Shown here: positions 46,522 to 58,254 of the stretch, piece after piece
Position numbering within the stretch: the stretch's first letter is position 1
How the letters are laid out: every line of letters starts with the position of its first letter
Assembly: GCA_963920765.1 (NCBI GenBank)
Contig: OY987248.1
Span: 10,946,539-11,010,538, forward strand
Reading direction: 5' to 3'
Source: Ulota crispa
Lineage: Eukaryota > Streptophyta > Bryopsida > Orthotrichales > Orthotrichaceae
DNA: 64,000 nucleotides
Program-made: the position numbers and the translations under genes
Notes under the pieces: generated by a model
Seen by the model: the letters and a program-made list of their open reading frames with translations, nothing else
Told to the model about the DNA's origin: nothing
Databases searched by the model: none

Positions 46522-49500
46522 ATGCCCGTGTCAACAGACCTACTGAAAGCCTTGGCGGAAGACCCAAAGTCGTTGGAACACCAACTGGGCTGCATGGCAG
46601 GACTCTTCCAGATCTTCGACAGGCAAGGGCTGGGTCGCCGCTATGGCTCCAAGCGAGTCAGCAACGCCGGCAGTGGTACGCGCTGCTTTCACCCCTTTCT
46701 CCTGGCATTTCCTGCTCCTAGCGCAATATATTTCGAAGCTGAATTCGTGTTGATTGGTTCTTTCAACTTCAGGCCAATCTCAGCCAGCGTCAGCCTGCGA
46801 GACGCCGCGCCATGACCATCACCACCATCGTCACAGCAACAATCCGTATTGGATGGTAAGTAAAAGCAAGCAGCCAATAAGTACCTCTCTCAGGGCTCCC
46901 GTGCTGGAAACACAGTAAGAATGTGTGTTGAATCTCAGAGTGCTGGTTCATCATGGGTTTGTGTGCAGTTCGAGGAGGACACGTCGCAGCGGATTTCGGG
47001 CGACAGTTTTGAGAGAGTGATGCCGAAGAACGTGGTGACGACGACCCGCGAGCCGCACCATCGGCCGGTGTACTCCGACAGCAGCGAGATGTTCACCAAG
47101 TCGTTCGAGACGCCGACGGAGAGCCGCACGTCCCCCGACGAGAAATCGAACCTGGACCAATCGCCTCTGCGGTCGGAGGAGTCGAGCGTGATCGGCGCGT
47201 GGGATCCATCTCGAGACTGCCCCATCAGCTGCACCACGTCGCGCTACCCGAGCTTCGAGCACCACGGGATCACTTATGACGGCCGCAGCGAGCACCACTG
47301 CAAAAAGCAGCTGAATGTGGTTGTCCCGGCGCGCGCCCTGCCCACGTCCGACATCCGCGACATTGTGCGCGCGTCCTTCGAGCGCGACCACCAGCGTCCG
47401 TTCCCCAGCAGCAAGGACAAGCCGCGCCTCTCGGTGGACGCAGGCAGCCATGGCCAGTACCTGAAGAATTTGCCGCGCTCGGCGTCCGTTGACGGGAAGG
47501 ACCGATCGGTAGCGGACCCGCCACACGCTCGTCACCCGCCAGCCGATTTGCCGCGGTCCTCCTCCGTGGGCGGCCGCGGCGCGTCGCTGGCCGACTGGAA
47601 GGACGGGCTCCGAAGCTCGAGTGGCTCCCCGCGCCTCACAAGCAAAGAGCGCGATGCGCTGGTGCAGCAGCACAAGCAGAAATCCGAGGGACGCGACGGC
47701 GTCACGCGACTGACGGTCGAATTGAGAGAAGGCCCGCGGTTATCAGTCTCGGTGGACGACCGCCGCGCGTCCGTGGACGTATCGCCGCGGCCGATATCGC
47801 GCTTCCGCGACGTGCCCTGCGAGCTTCTACCGAACTTCAACCGCGCCGCAGACATCAAAGAGTTCCTGCGCGGGGAGAAGCGAGCGGGGCGCGACGGGCA
47901 TCGCTTCTCGGTGGATGGCACTCGCGACGCGCCTCGTGCGAGCGTCGCTCCGCGCCTCTCCGTCGATGGCCGCGACAACGACACCGGCACCTTGGCAGCG
48001 CGGAAGTTAAAACTTATCGACCCGGTGAATGCGAGCAATGACGCGACATTTTGCCGGCAATCTTCCGGTCGCAAGACTTCGAACGTCGTTGCGCGCTTGA
48101 TGGGGCTAGACGAGCTGTTACCGAAGGAGCCGACGGCCAGGCCTAGTAAAGCGGCGGCGACCACGTTTTCTAAGCAGGAGACGGGGCTCTACGACCAGGC
48201 GTTTCTGCACAATCCTGACTACTCTCCTCCACCTCCGCCATCTCCTCCCGACGGCTACGACTACGCGCATCACGCCTCCGACCACGAGGCGTTCCATCGC
48301 GGGCGCCAGCAGCAGCAGCAGCGCTTCGCAGAGTCGTCCATGCACGACCGTTTCGTTTCCAAGCACCAGCACCAGCCCCATTCCCAAACTAGTACCACTC
48401 CTGCTGAAGTTTCAGCCTTACAGGTGAGATCTCGACTTATCGCATTCAAGGATACACTTGTCTTTGATTCTTATACCCGAACTGGTACTCCATTCCAAGC
48501 CAAAGTGGCGTGAGATCCTTCACTGGAGCAATAGTAACTAGGTAATCGACAAATGCAACCATTTGCACGTCTGCTTGTTTGGCTCACTTGCTTGTGTGGC
48601 CTTGGCATGAGCAGCGGCCCCTCACTTTTAAGGATTCTATCACTACACTTTCCGAAGATCAGGCTGTGAAGCAGCACGAAGGGGAGAGTATGTATCCTCG
48701 CAAGACCGGCGATGAGCAAAAGGATGCGCCTCAGTCGGCGCGGAAGGCTACACAAGGGAGAAGGTCACTGTGGCACATCTTTGAGGCAATGCAACTCAAG
48801 GGTCTGCTGCACGGCTCCTCGCGTCGCAAGCAAGCGGAGGCGCTGCGGTTGAAAGAGAAAGAGTGCCACAACATGAAAGAAGAACATCGGTCACAATCTC
48901 TTCCTCCTCGTCTGAGTAGCAGCGCTGTCTCCAAGGATGGTTTGGAGTACGAGGACCGCACCCTCAGCGTTCCTGCTGCGCTTCCTCGAGCTGTTACAGA
49001 GGCGCACAAGGGATCTGGCCTTGAGCATGGTCAAACACATGGTGCTGAGGAGTCATGCGTGGTGGTGAAGCCTATCATCACTAGGTCCTTATCCTGTAAA
49101 GCTCCGGCTGCTGCTGCTTCAGGTCCGAGTAGTCAACCATGTGCGGTGGCATCTGAGACGACAGACGACGGAAGGCGATATTATCCTGATGAAGATACCA
49201 CACCCAGAACCATCAGCAGGTACTATTTTCCTCATGCCTTTGTAGCACTTTCGAGTGGTGTAATCTGAGGACACTCTGTGCATCTTTTGAAATGTTTGTC
49301 ACTGGTTCTCGTGACGTGAATTTTGGCACTGACTGAATGACATTTTCCACGATCAAGTTGTGCATATCCTGGTGATTTAGGGGTTCCGAATGCACTTGTT
49401 TGCAAAAGATCGTTATATGGTTAGTTGAGCACTCCTGATCTGACTAGATTTGTTGTTTGCAGGGCATTGGGTAAGAGTGTGGGAGCGTATCACAGGACGG

Positions 49501-51891
49501 CCGGGACTGAGCAGGAGCTGACCTTGCAACAACCTGCAGATTCAGCTTGTAGTGTAAATATAAGGCAATCCAGGAAGGAACGAGGAGGAGCAGCAGCGCG
49601 CATGACGAAGTCCCTTTCAGACGTGCCTCAAACTGAGCAACAGCAGCGAGACTCAAGCCCAAGGTGTCTCCGGGGAGCAGTAGCAGCAGCAGCAGCAACA
49701 ACAACAACAACTACAATAGCAACAACAACTAATACGCAGGACAGTCGACCAGCTCGGTCGTGTTCACCTCGCGGTGATTCCAGTCCCGCATCGCTCAGAT
49801 GTCCAGTGGAGGCAGGCAAAGCGCGCAGAAAAGCATTTGCTGTGAAGGATCGGGAAGAGAACAAAGCGTCTCTGGTACACTTGAGAGCGAATGCCACGAA
49901 ACAAGAGTTCCTCAAGGAGAGAGCAAGCGGTGATCCGGATACGCCCAGGCTGCTGCGACGCAGCAGCTCAGAGTGCAAGCTCCTCTCGAAGATTGCGGAG
50001 TCTAAGCCCGTCATTACAGACAAAGCAGCAGCAGTGGTAGCAGCAAAGAGTGCATCTCCCCCAAATATGACTCTGTTGGGGTCCAGGAAGCCCGTATCCA
50101 AAGACAACAACAAACCGCTCATGAAAACGCGCCCGTCACCTGCTCTGGGTCTGAAAAGCAGCGTTTCCAAATCTTCTCCTGCAAAAGAACGGAGTGAAAA
50201 CACGCAGACATCACATGTAATTAGGCCTGCAAAGTCGATTTCCAACAGTAATAGTGGCACTGAATCCCACCAGCCGGCGGAGAGTAAGCAAGTTCCTTCA
50301 AGATGCTCAGTTTCGGAGGTGCGTGCTACACACGGTGGAGCGTTGGACCAAAGCGGGGAAACAACTCATGCAAATGCAAGAGAAAACAATGCTAGAACGG
50401 AGTCCAAGGTGAGAGCTCTACTTCTATGTCGATGGCTTAATATCCTGTATTTATTTATCTGTATGTTCATGATGACCAAAGCTTTTAGTAGGTATGCTTG
50501 CTTTGTGTGAAGAGTATCAAAATGACTTCAAGATTAGTTGCAATACCAACTTCGATTTTTTCAATGCAGGCTCGGGTGAAGGGCGTCGAACTAGACGAGG
50601 GGGTAAAAACCCCGCGTGGTGTGTCTATTAAGAAGATTGACTTCTTGGAGGATGCCCAAGCAGAAGTGGCAGAACAACCCAGCCCCGTCTCTGTGCTGGA
50701 CAACTCCCATTTTGACGAGGAGCTGACACCGAGTCCCAAGGCCGGCAAGACCAGCGTCGTCAGCCTTCATGGTACTGCAATCTCTACTCACATCATTCTT
50801 TACCAAGCTCGATAAGTTCCTTGCTTTTAAATCCAAGTGTGTTCACTTTTGCCGAGATTTGCAACTTTGACCTCAACTTTTTTACCTCAGTGGCCCCTTG
50901 AAAAGCAATGTATCTAAAAAAGCTGAAACTTCAGAGATAGTTTGACTCTTCTACTTTTCACATTGTTTGCCTCCCATGGATGAGGGACCACAAACAGCAA
51001 ATGTTTTAGACTGAAAGCTAATTCTCACCAAGTGAAATCCTTTTCATTTTCTCTCACCAACCATGAATCTCCCAGATTAATAATGCCAAGTGTGACCCAT
51101 CATCGTAATGTTTTGTTTTTATCCTCCTGTGTACAGAACAAAGCCCCCGGTCGGAGAAGGACAGGCGCTGGAGCTCAGCCAGGTTTCTGGATCTCGACCT
51201 GGAAGAAACGCCACAGTCGGCAGCGTCATCAAAACCTACAGAATCAGCACAAACTTGCTCAGACGCAGCTCCAGGAGTAACAGTTTCAGAAGAGAATCAC
51301 GCATCACTTCAACTTCCCAAACCTTCGGACCATCCGCGAGTGTGCCTCAAGGACGCAGACGAAGAGATCTTGTACGTGCAGGACCTCTTGCAGGCCAGCA
51401 GCGTCCTCCAGGCAGAGCTGCAGTCCAGCAGCTACGTCATAGATCCCATCGTCTTCGACCAACTGGAGAGCAAGCGAGCGGATTGGTCGGAGCAGGACGC
51501 GTTGGAGCGGCGCATTCTGTTCGACTGTGTCAACGAAGTGCTGGAGCGGCTGCTGCTAAAGACGACGCAGCAGCGGCGGTGGTGGAGTGAGCCCGTGCGG
51601 GCGAGGACGAGGGCGGTGGGCGTGAAGGAGGTGATGGCGGAGCTGCAGGACATGCCGTGCGCCGCGGCGGAGGATGTGTGCGACACGGTGTACGCGATTC
51701 TGCACAAGGATCTGATGAAAGGGCGCGGGGGGCAGCAGCAGTGGTGCGACCACCACACGACGGAGCTGGACGAGGTGGGCGTGGCCGTGGAGCGCATGAT
51801 TGTCAAGGACCTCGTGGACGACACCGTGCGCGAGCTCAGTGCCTGCCCCCGTCACCTGCCTGAGTCCAGCCGACGCCAACTCTTCGCTTAG
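46522..51891 (+). CDS. TRM / LONGIFOLIA-like protein (DUF4378), 7 exons, 1399 aa
   Basis: Coding exons I assemble: 46522-46675, 46773-46855, 46969-48423, 48615-49219, 49463-50408, 50570-50771, 51137-51891. All introns are GT-AG and phases agree (4200 nt); the least certain site is the exon 4 acceptor (48631 is an alternative). Family signatures appear in order: LEHQLGCMAGLFQIFDRQ at residues 18-35; NVVARLMGLDELLP at about 451-464; QPSPVSVLD at about 1117-1125; and a DUF4378 region from about 1225 to the end, closing with VERMIVKDLVDD at about 1366-1377, the kind of C-terminal motif that binds TON1 in Arabidopsis TRMs. TRM proteins bring TON1 and PP2A to cortical microtubules and steer cell elongation and division-plane placement; that role here is inferred from homology. 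The middle is low-complexity, rich in Ser, Arg and Asp, with many (L/F/A)SVD(G) repeats. The ATG at 46522 is chosen because it directly precedes the conserved N-terminal motif. Exon 3 is much richer in CpG than later exons. Confidence 0.9.
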
Positions 51892-52443
51892 TTCGTTAGT
51901 TCGTTCAGCTATAACTGTAGTTCCGCCCCTTCTGCCGTGGTTTTGTATAGTACCCCTTGCAGTTGCCCTGTACAGTACAGTAGTACATCACATTCCAGTA
52001 CATTTGTCTCCTTCGTATTTTACTTCCTAACTTTTCCATTCACCAGCACACTTACGGTGATCGGTCAAAAAACAGTGCTTGCTTTTTTGTGAACGTCTTT
52101 TGTCCTTCCTTCCTTGGCTCCTTCACACTCGTGAGCAGCTGCTCCATCACCTTGTTGCCAACATCTGCTCTGTCGCTCTATTCCAGCCGATACCTGCTAA
52201 GTGCTTGTTTGGTTTTGTGGACAAAAATGTGTCAGTTTGGAAAGATGAGTTCTGTAGTGGAGACGTGGTGTCCGTCATGCTTTTGGTTTTGTGAAGAAAC
52301 CATGTGAAACTGGTTCTGTACATAGTCGAGGAGGTGCACCCTGGCCTGTTGCTGATGAATGTTTTGATGTTGGAGGAATCTTTTCCTTTCTCGAGTGTTT
52401 GAAGAATGCACACGATGAGGACGAAGGTGGAAATTCCCTTCAT
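51892..52443 (+). other. Probable 3' UTR of the TRM gene
   Basis: Moderately AT-rich unique sequence between the TRM stop codon and a MITE. No clear AATAAA signal was seen. The small frames here (51800-52030, 52079-52307, 52147-52468) overlap on both strands and are not supported. Confidence 0.45.
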
Positions 52444-52873
52444 AAGGTAGTCGCTCTAAAACCGTCACTTTAAGGGCTGTTCTGGATTTTCATGGGCTTT
52501 TCAAGACATGAAGATTTTCTGCCTAATTTTCCATCAAAGAGGAATGAATGCTAAATGTAACCTAATTTTTTCATATTTTTTGAAGCATTATTGAATTGTT
52601 GATGAATTTTCAAAGTTTTTTGTAGTAGTCACCTATCTGTGACCTTAGGTCTCCCATAAAGCGTCCCCTTGTAACTTGTAAAGAGATCAAGCGGATAGAG
52701 GAGTATGATTGGCTCTTGTGATAAAATACACCTTTTCTTTTAAGGCTAAGAAGGGTTTGCACCTTTCCTTTTAAGGCTAAGAAGGGTCCATTCAAGAACT
52801 GTCTCATATTCATTCTTGGACTAGTTATGGAACGCTTTAAATGTGAGGGTCGCAATTAGAGCCGACTACCTTA
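52444..52873. mobile_element. GGTAG-ended MITE, second family, copy 3
   Basis: AAGGTAGTCGCTCTAAAACCG to TTAGAGCCGACTACCTTA; interior matches 62207-62628 in the same orientation. Contains a duplicated block CTTTTAAGGCTAAGAAGGGT at about 52738 and 52770. Confidence 0.7.
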
Positions 52874-52946
52874 CTACTCGAAAATTGAACGTCTTGCCAA
52901 ATTTGAGTTTGGTACTTCAATAGTTGTCAAATTCATTCCTATTTTG

Positions 52947-53175
52947 TAAGGTAGTGTGTTCTAATTGCGTTCATGCTCTAATTGCGTTTGGCTCTAGGAA
53001 CAAGAGACATTTTAGATTAAATATCTATGACTGTCATTGATGAGTTAGGTGGGACTAGCTAGCTAGTCCCACCTAACTCATCAATGACAGTCATAGATAT
53101 TTAATCTAAAATGTCTCTTGTTCCTAGAGCCAAACGCAATTAGAGCATGAACGCAATTAGAACACACTACCTTAC
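52947..53175. repeat. Perfect 229 bp palindrome (hairpin MITE)
   Basis: The left arm from TAAGGTAGTGTGTTCTAATTG and the right arm to CTAATTGCGTT...ACACACTACCTTA are exact inverse copies by eye, about 114 bp each, meeting without spacer at ACTAGCT/AGCTAGT (53060/53061). Same terminal motif as 18288-18481. A transcript would fold into a fully paired hairpin. Confidence 0.85.
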
Positions 53176-53708
53176 TACGTTGGAAAATTTCATGGATACC
53201 CCTGAAGTTTGCAATATTTTCATAGATACCCTGCTTTTCCATAAATTAAATAAACACCCTAGGACCAGACCAAAAAAATTAGGCGTTTGTTTTGTTGTGC
53301 ATGCCACTCCCCTTCTTCCTAATTGTGCATTTTGCTTCTTCTTTGTTTCATTACATTCCCTTCTTCAACATTGGATATGAAGGAAATACAAGCACGACAA
53401 ACAAATGCCTAAATATTATGGCCCAAGAGTATTTGTGTAATTTCTGAAAAAACAGGGATATCAATATAAATATTGCAAACTTCAGGGTTATCCATGAAAT
53501 TTTCCCTAATATAAATTCTGTAGCAAATCTACCTAAAATGTGGTCTTGTGAAAGATACATTTATCATGGATGTTCTATGTTCACAAACAGGGAACGCAGT
53601 TCGCATATGGAGAATGCGTATCTACAGAGTATCAAATACACCCTTGGTATCTGTGTCAAATCGAATGAAAGAGATACTTTCATGTGCAAACTACATGAAA
53701 CTTGAATG
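53176..53708. other. Spacer, nothing recognised
   Basis: Two blocks (53180-53260 and 53440-53510, GGATA...CATGAAATTTTCC) are roughly inverse to each other, so a decayed inverted-repeat element may lie here. Confidence 0.4.
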
Positions 53709-54127
53709 TAAGGTAGGCGCACCCATAAGCGTGGAAACAAGGGTTTTGGAGTAGGTAAAACAATTTTGGAGTAGGTAAAACAATTGAGTAACTTTGAAAA
53801 AAATACTGTAAATTAGGAAATGGAAATCAAAAATATTGAAATCAATTTCAAGGTTCCAACTACAAGCATTTGTTCACAAAGATTTTTCAAAGTCTAAAAT
53901 TATTAAAATTGTAAGAACCATGTGTAAGAGATGCTAATCACAAGGCTTGTTGGTTCTTAAATAGTGAGATGGGTACTCAAAACCTCATGCTAATCACTCA
54001 CAACCATCACTTCATCATCCATAACCATCACTCAGTCATTCACAACCATTTGTTTTTTCATTAATTAGCCTTGCCACTGTTAGGTGACAGACATGGGGAT
54101 GCAACGCTTATAAATGCTGCTACCTTA
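53709..54127. mobile_element. AAGGTAGG-family MITE, copy 5
   Basis: TAAGGTAGGCGCACCCATAAGC to AACGCTTATAAATGCTGCTACCTTA. A short block, TTTTGGAGTAGGTAAAACAA, is tandemly duplicated at about 53744-53785. Confidence 0.75.
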
Positions 54128-54859
54128 GTGACACAATATGATTTTATTATTAGTTTCAAAATTTAAACTCCTATTCGCAAATCTACTATCATTCACGTAG
54201 TGGATCTCTCAATGTATATTTATACTCATCAAAACCCTCCAAGTGGAAGGTGAACAATTTCAGAAAGTCACCTCACCTTTTGAAAACGTTGCCATTTCAT
54301 AGTAGATTTCTTGTTTTTGGAAAGTGCAAAGAGTTTGTCATTGGTGTGAGTTGGTACTCGAAAAGAATGGAATATTCTCATTTTCTTTGGTTAATTTGAT
54401 AAAAGAACACACAGGTAGTTTACCTATTATCACTTCAACCCAATTATCGCTTCTCTAATCTCAAAAATTCATGTCTTTTAGAGTTTAGTTTCAAATTCAA
54501 GTTTTATACAAAAAAGATCTTAGATTCTTTTACTAGTAGTATAATTTTTTTTCCATTTGACCAAAATTTGTAAAAGATATAACCTATTAGCTATGAAGAC
54601 CTTAGTTAGACATACAATTTATTACCCCAATGCCTTAGTTATAGTAATGTTAATTGTAAAATACCAAAAACAAATGAAATTTGTCAACTATGTGAGCACT
54701 TATGGATGACCACATAGGCTAAGGAAAGAAAGAAGTTCAAAAATGAAAATGACAAAATGTGATCATGTATGACAATGAAAACCTCTAAGGAAGTGATAAT
54801 AGGATAATTCAAATTTGAGCAAAACCTTGACCTTACCTCATTGAAACCTTGATAACTAA
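54128..54859. other. Spacer, nothing recognised
   Basis: AT-rich, no supported gene or element. Confidence 0.5.
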
Positions 54860-55182
54860 GGCCGGTTCAAACTAGTGTCTAGCCAAAATTTTCTCAAACA
54901 TGATTGGTTGAAATTTGGTTTTTCTTTGCTGTTGGGTTCAGACTGCGGATTTGTCCGGTACTTTTACTTCCATCTTCACCACCTTGGGGACCACCATATA
55001 AGGCCACGTCAACAGCCAAGATAGTGAAGATTTGGGGCCTCTTATAAGGGTGGTACCAAACTTGTCCGGCAAAGGCACACTCTTGGATGACACGCGATTA
55101 CACAGAAAAGTTTCTATCGGGCGAAACACCCAACGGGGTGCCGATTTTTGTGTCTTGGCCGTTCATTAGTTTGAACCGGGCC
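54860..55182. mobile_element. Tourist-type (PIF/Harbinger) MITE, 323 bp
   Basis: GGCCGGTTCAAACTAGTG on the left, and the right end read inverse gives GGCCCGGTTCAAACTAATG; both flanks are TAA (54857-54859 and 55183-55185). TAA/TTA duplications and GGCC-type ends are characteristic of PIF/Harbinger. The interior (54940-55130) is unusually GC-rich and open on the - strand for 63 codons. Confidence 0.75.
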
Positions 55183-55785
55183 TAACTCATACTTCATTTG
55201 TTTAAGATTTTGGAACTTGATACAAAACCTTGACTTGATTATCTTCTAAATGATACCATAATTGTGACTTTTGGTGTATTGTAAAAAAAAATCAATTAAT
55301 ATTTGAATTAAGGCCCAATGATAATAGGGTAAAGTGCTTGTAAACAAAAGACAAGAAATTTAAAGTATTTGAATGGAAATGTGGCAAATATGGATAGTTT
55401 AGTCAATGCTAAAGTGACCAAGTTACAACTAACCAATTACTGTTGGGAAGTATCAAGGATTCACGATAACAACCTTAATAGATTGTGTCAGGTATAAATA
55501 GGTATATGGATATTCAAATTCCAAGGGCAATGCCAATCTTAGCAATTTTCATTGAACACCATATTCATGAAATTGGGAATTTTGTACCATTTTGGGTTTA
55601 AGGATTGACCATTAGGGTACAACTTGGGAATTTGATTTTCCTAATTTAATGAATATGGTGTTACTAATGTTTGTTTTTATTTTGATATGCCAAGAAATAT
55701 TGTATGAAACTATCCAAAACCACTACTTATTGTAGATATTATATTTTTATATTTCTAACATTTTCAACAAAAGTACTTAATAGTA
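55183..55785. other. Spacer, nothing recognised
   Basis: An inverted pair (CACCATATTCATGAAATTGGGAATT at about 55558 against 55627-55662) suggests a small decayed hairpin. No gene. Confidence 0.4.
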
Positions 55786-55973
55786 TTAACCCTTGAACGA
55801 CCCTTGGGCTTTGGGCTATGGGACCGTATCAGCCTTTAAATACTATTACAACCAAGTGCAAAACAACGCCTTCAACCAAGTGCAAAACAATGCCTTCAAC
55901 CAAGTGCAAAACAATGCCTTCAACCATCTGGTACATCCGGCTAGAAAGGGCCTTCAAGCCGTTCAAGAATTAA
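55786..55973. mobile_element. Short TTAA element with a triplicated 24-bp unit, 188 bp
   Basis: TTAACCCTTGAACGACCC to GGGCCTTCAAGCCGTTCAAGAATTAA. The centre carries three head-to-tail copies of CAACCAAGTGCAAAACAACGCCTT-like sequence at about 55850-55922. The repeat length, a multiple of 3, creates a spurious open frame. Confidence 0.65.
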
Positions 55974-56226
55974 AAATATGAGCAATTTTACTTTACCAAC
56001 TATAAATTTAAAGCCATTATGGTGTTTATTATGAAATTTTCTTTGAAATCATCAAGTGAACCATTAATTTAACTGAAACAAATCTACTGTAATCGTGAAA
56101 AGCTAAGAGAAGAGAAGTTCATAAAAATACAAAACTGTAGATTGGAAACTCTATCTTGCACTCAAAGGGGGAAGATTGTGGGCAACTTTGACAACTTGCT
56201 ACTTCACCTCATTTATATGAGGAAAT

Positions 56227-56300
56227 TTAACCCCAGTAAATGCCTGAGGCACCGGGGTAAAAATCACCAGAATCTGGTGCCTCAAGCATTTACGGGTTAA
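56227..56300. mobile_element. Miniature TTAA element, 74 bp
   Basis: TTAACCCCAGTAAATGCCTG to CAAGCATTTACGGGTTAA; almost the whole element is a hairpin (GGCACCGG... against ...TCTGGTGCC). Confidence 0.7.
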
Positions 56301-56411
56301 AAAATCACAAATCAAAATACAAGTCTCATATCTGTCTCATATCTGTTGTGAAAGCAAATCATACATTAATCAACAGTTGCACCAAAACAAAAGATTAGTT
56401 GAAATAAATAG

Positions 56412-56988
56412 TACTTCCTTTGTCCCAATATAAAGCTCCAAATTAGGCATTGTTCTTGTCCCACCAAAAAGTTCCCTTTTGCTAATTTCAATTGTTGAGA
56501 AATTGTTTGTCATGTCCAATGATCTCATGGGGGCAAGTTAAGAGCATTCCTCTCATAGCAAGCTTGGCCTTGCCCATATGAGGTACCATTGTTGCTACTG
56601 ATCTTCAAATCATTAATAATGAGGAGCTAGCAACATGTACAAGTATGGTACTTTTGCATGGAATTTGGGTGCCCAAACGACAACATTAAAGCTTGGAGAT
56701 GTTGCACACATTTGGTAGATGGTGTATTGATTCTAGAACACATGTGTCATTAGTACAAAGACTAAAATTAAGAGGAGGCGGTAGCCTTCACAAACTATGC
56801 ACAAATATGATACTTTTTGCATGGAATTTGGGTGTCTAAACGGCAACATAAAAATTTAAGATTTTGCAAATATTTGCTAGGTGGTATACTGATTCTAGAA
56901 TGCATTTGTCACTAGCATAATGACTAAAATTACAATTAATCCCTCATGGAGAAGTTTTCTAGAGGTTTATAATGAGACAAAGGGAGTA
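56412..56988. mobile_element. Tc1/mariner-like MITE, copy 4
   Basis: TACTTCCTTTGTCCCAATAT to ATGAGACAAAGGGAGTA, 577 bp; inverse orientation relative to copies 1-3 by interior blocks. Confidence 0.75.
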
Positions 56989-57161
56989 GCATCTTAACAA
57001 GACAACTTAACTAGAATATGTGCATTGTTTGAACCTTTTTCATTACTAGTTCTACTCAAGTTCAATACCTCTTTTCATTAATTCCACTTTCAATATTGCC
57101 ACAAGTTTTCAAGTTATAAATTCCTTTATCCCAAATTACTCCAAATCACAACTAGAACCAC

Positions 57162-57526
57162 TTAACCCCTAAACGTCAAGGAGGACAAAAAACGTCCACA
57201 AGCTCTAAAAAAAAATTCTATGCTATAGAAAAAAAGTCATTTTTCATCTAATTTTGTTTCAGAAGTGATTATAAACATATGGGCCATCATGGAAGGCAAA
57301 AATTATCTCATATGATGCATTCATATTTTTAGGCAACCCAAATTGTGATAGGGTTCAAAAACTCAATGTTAGATCCCAAGTTGCCCTTCTTGCAATTTTC
57401 ATGAGGGCACCATGCATTATTGATTTCTACAACTTTAGAAAATCATATTACAATTGTTAAGCAATGAACAATGTAAGTATTGTAGTTAGGCTAATCACAA
57501 TGACCAACCTAGCATTTAAGGGTTAA
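57162..57526. mobile_element. TTAA element, 365 bp
   Basis: TTAACCCCTAAACGTCAAGG to CAACCTAGCATTTAAGGGTTAA. Clear flanks, short terminal repeats. Confidence 0.7.
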
Positions 57527-58254
57527 AATCATAGCTTCTATTTGGGATAGAGGAATATACCACTGCATTATTGGTTTCGTATAGGATTTCTTTTCTTTGG
57601 TTGTTCTAAAGAGAACATTTTATGGTTGATAAACTTTTAACACAAAATTTGCAATCCCATTGTGCGCTCCAAAACAATTGGCATGTTGTGTGAGACTACA
57701 ACAAGTTTTCTTCATCACGCCCAAATCCACCTTTTAGGTGATTTTTCAATTCCCATGTAAGTCGATGCTTTCAACGTGATGTAAGTCGATGCTTTCAGTG
57801 TGACCTTGATCAAATTAGAGTTATTCAAGCAAAACTAGAGTGTTAATGGGTATTATTGGAGGTGCAGGATTTCTTAGCCAACATACAGTAGTACCTTGCC
57901 AAAATGAAACACCTTTAAGAATCTATTTCTCTGGAATACTCCAACTTGATTGAAATTAAATTTTTTTCCCATTGAACACTATGCCTGCTCTTCATAGTAA
58001 ACATTTCAACTCAAGGAACAAAAGCCTTGCATTTCAAAACCTAGAATGACCACTGTATCTCAACAGTCAAGCTGAGTTGAGAACTAATTACAGAAGAGCT
58101 CGGTATGCATAATTTTCAAGTAGCACCCACGCTTCTTCCCCACAGAAAACATGAGAAACCAGAAAAGAAACATTTTAAAATGATATCTGAGACTCTAACT
58201 TGAATCATTGGAACTCTACCTCCACGTAAGAATTGCAGAGCGTTGATAACTATA
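57527..58254. other. Spacer and likely 3' region of the reductase gene
   Basis: Immediately downstream of the reductase stop codon on the - strand. No second gene seen. Confidence 0.45.

Noticed and set aside
46951-48387. Long - strand frames opposite TRM exon 3 (240, 210 and 100 codons)
   Set aside because: Shadow frames produced by GC-rich coding sequence; the + strand carries the TRM family motifs in phase.
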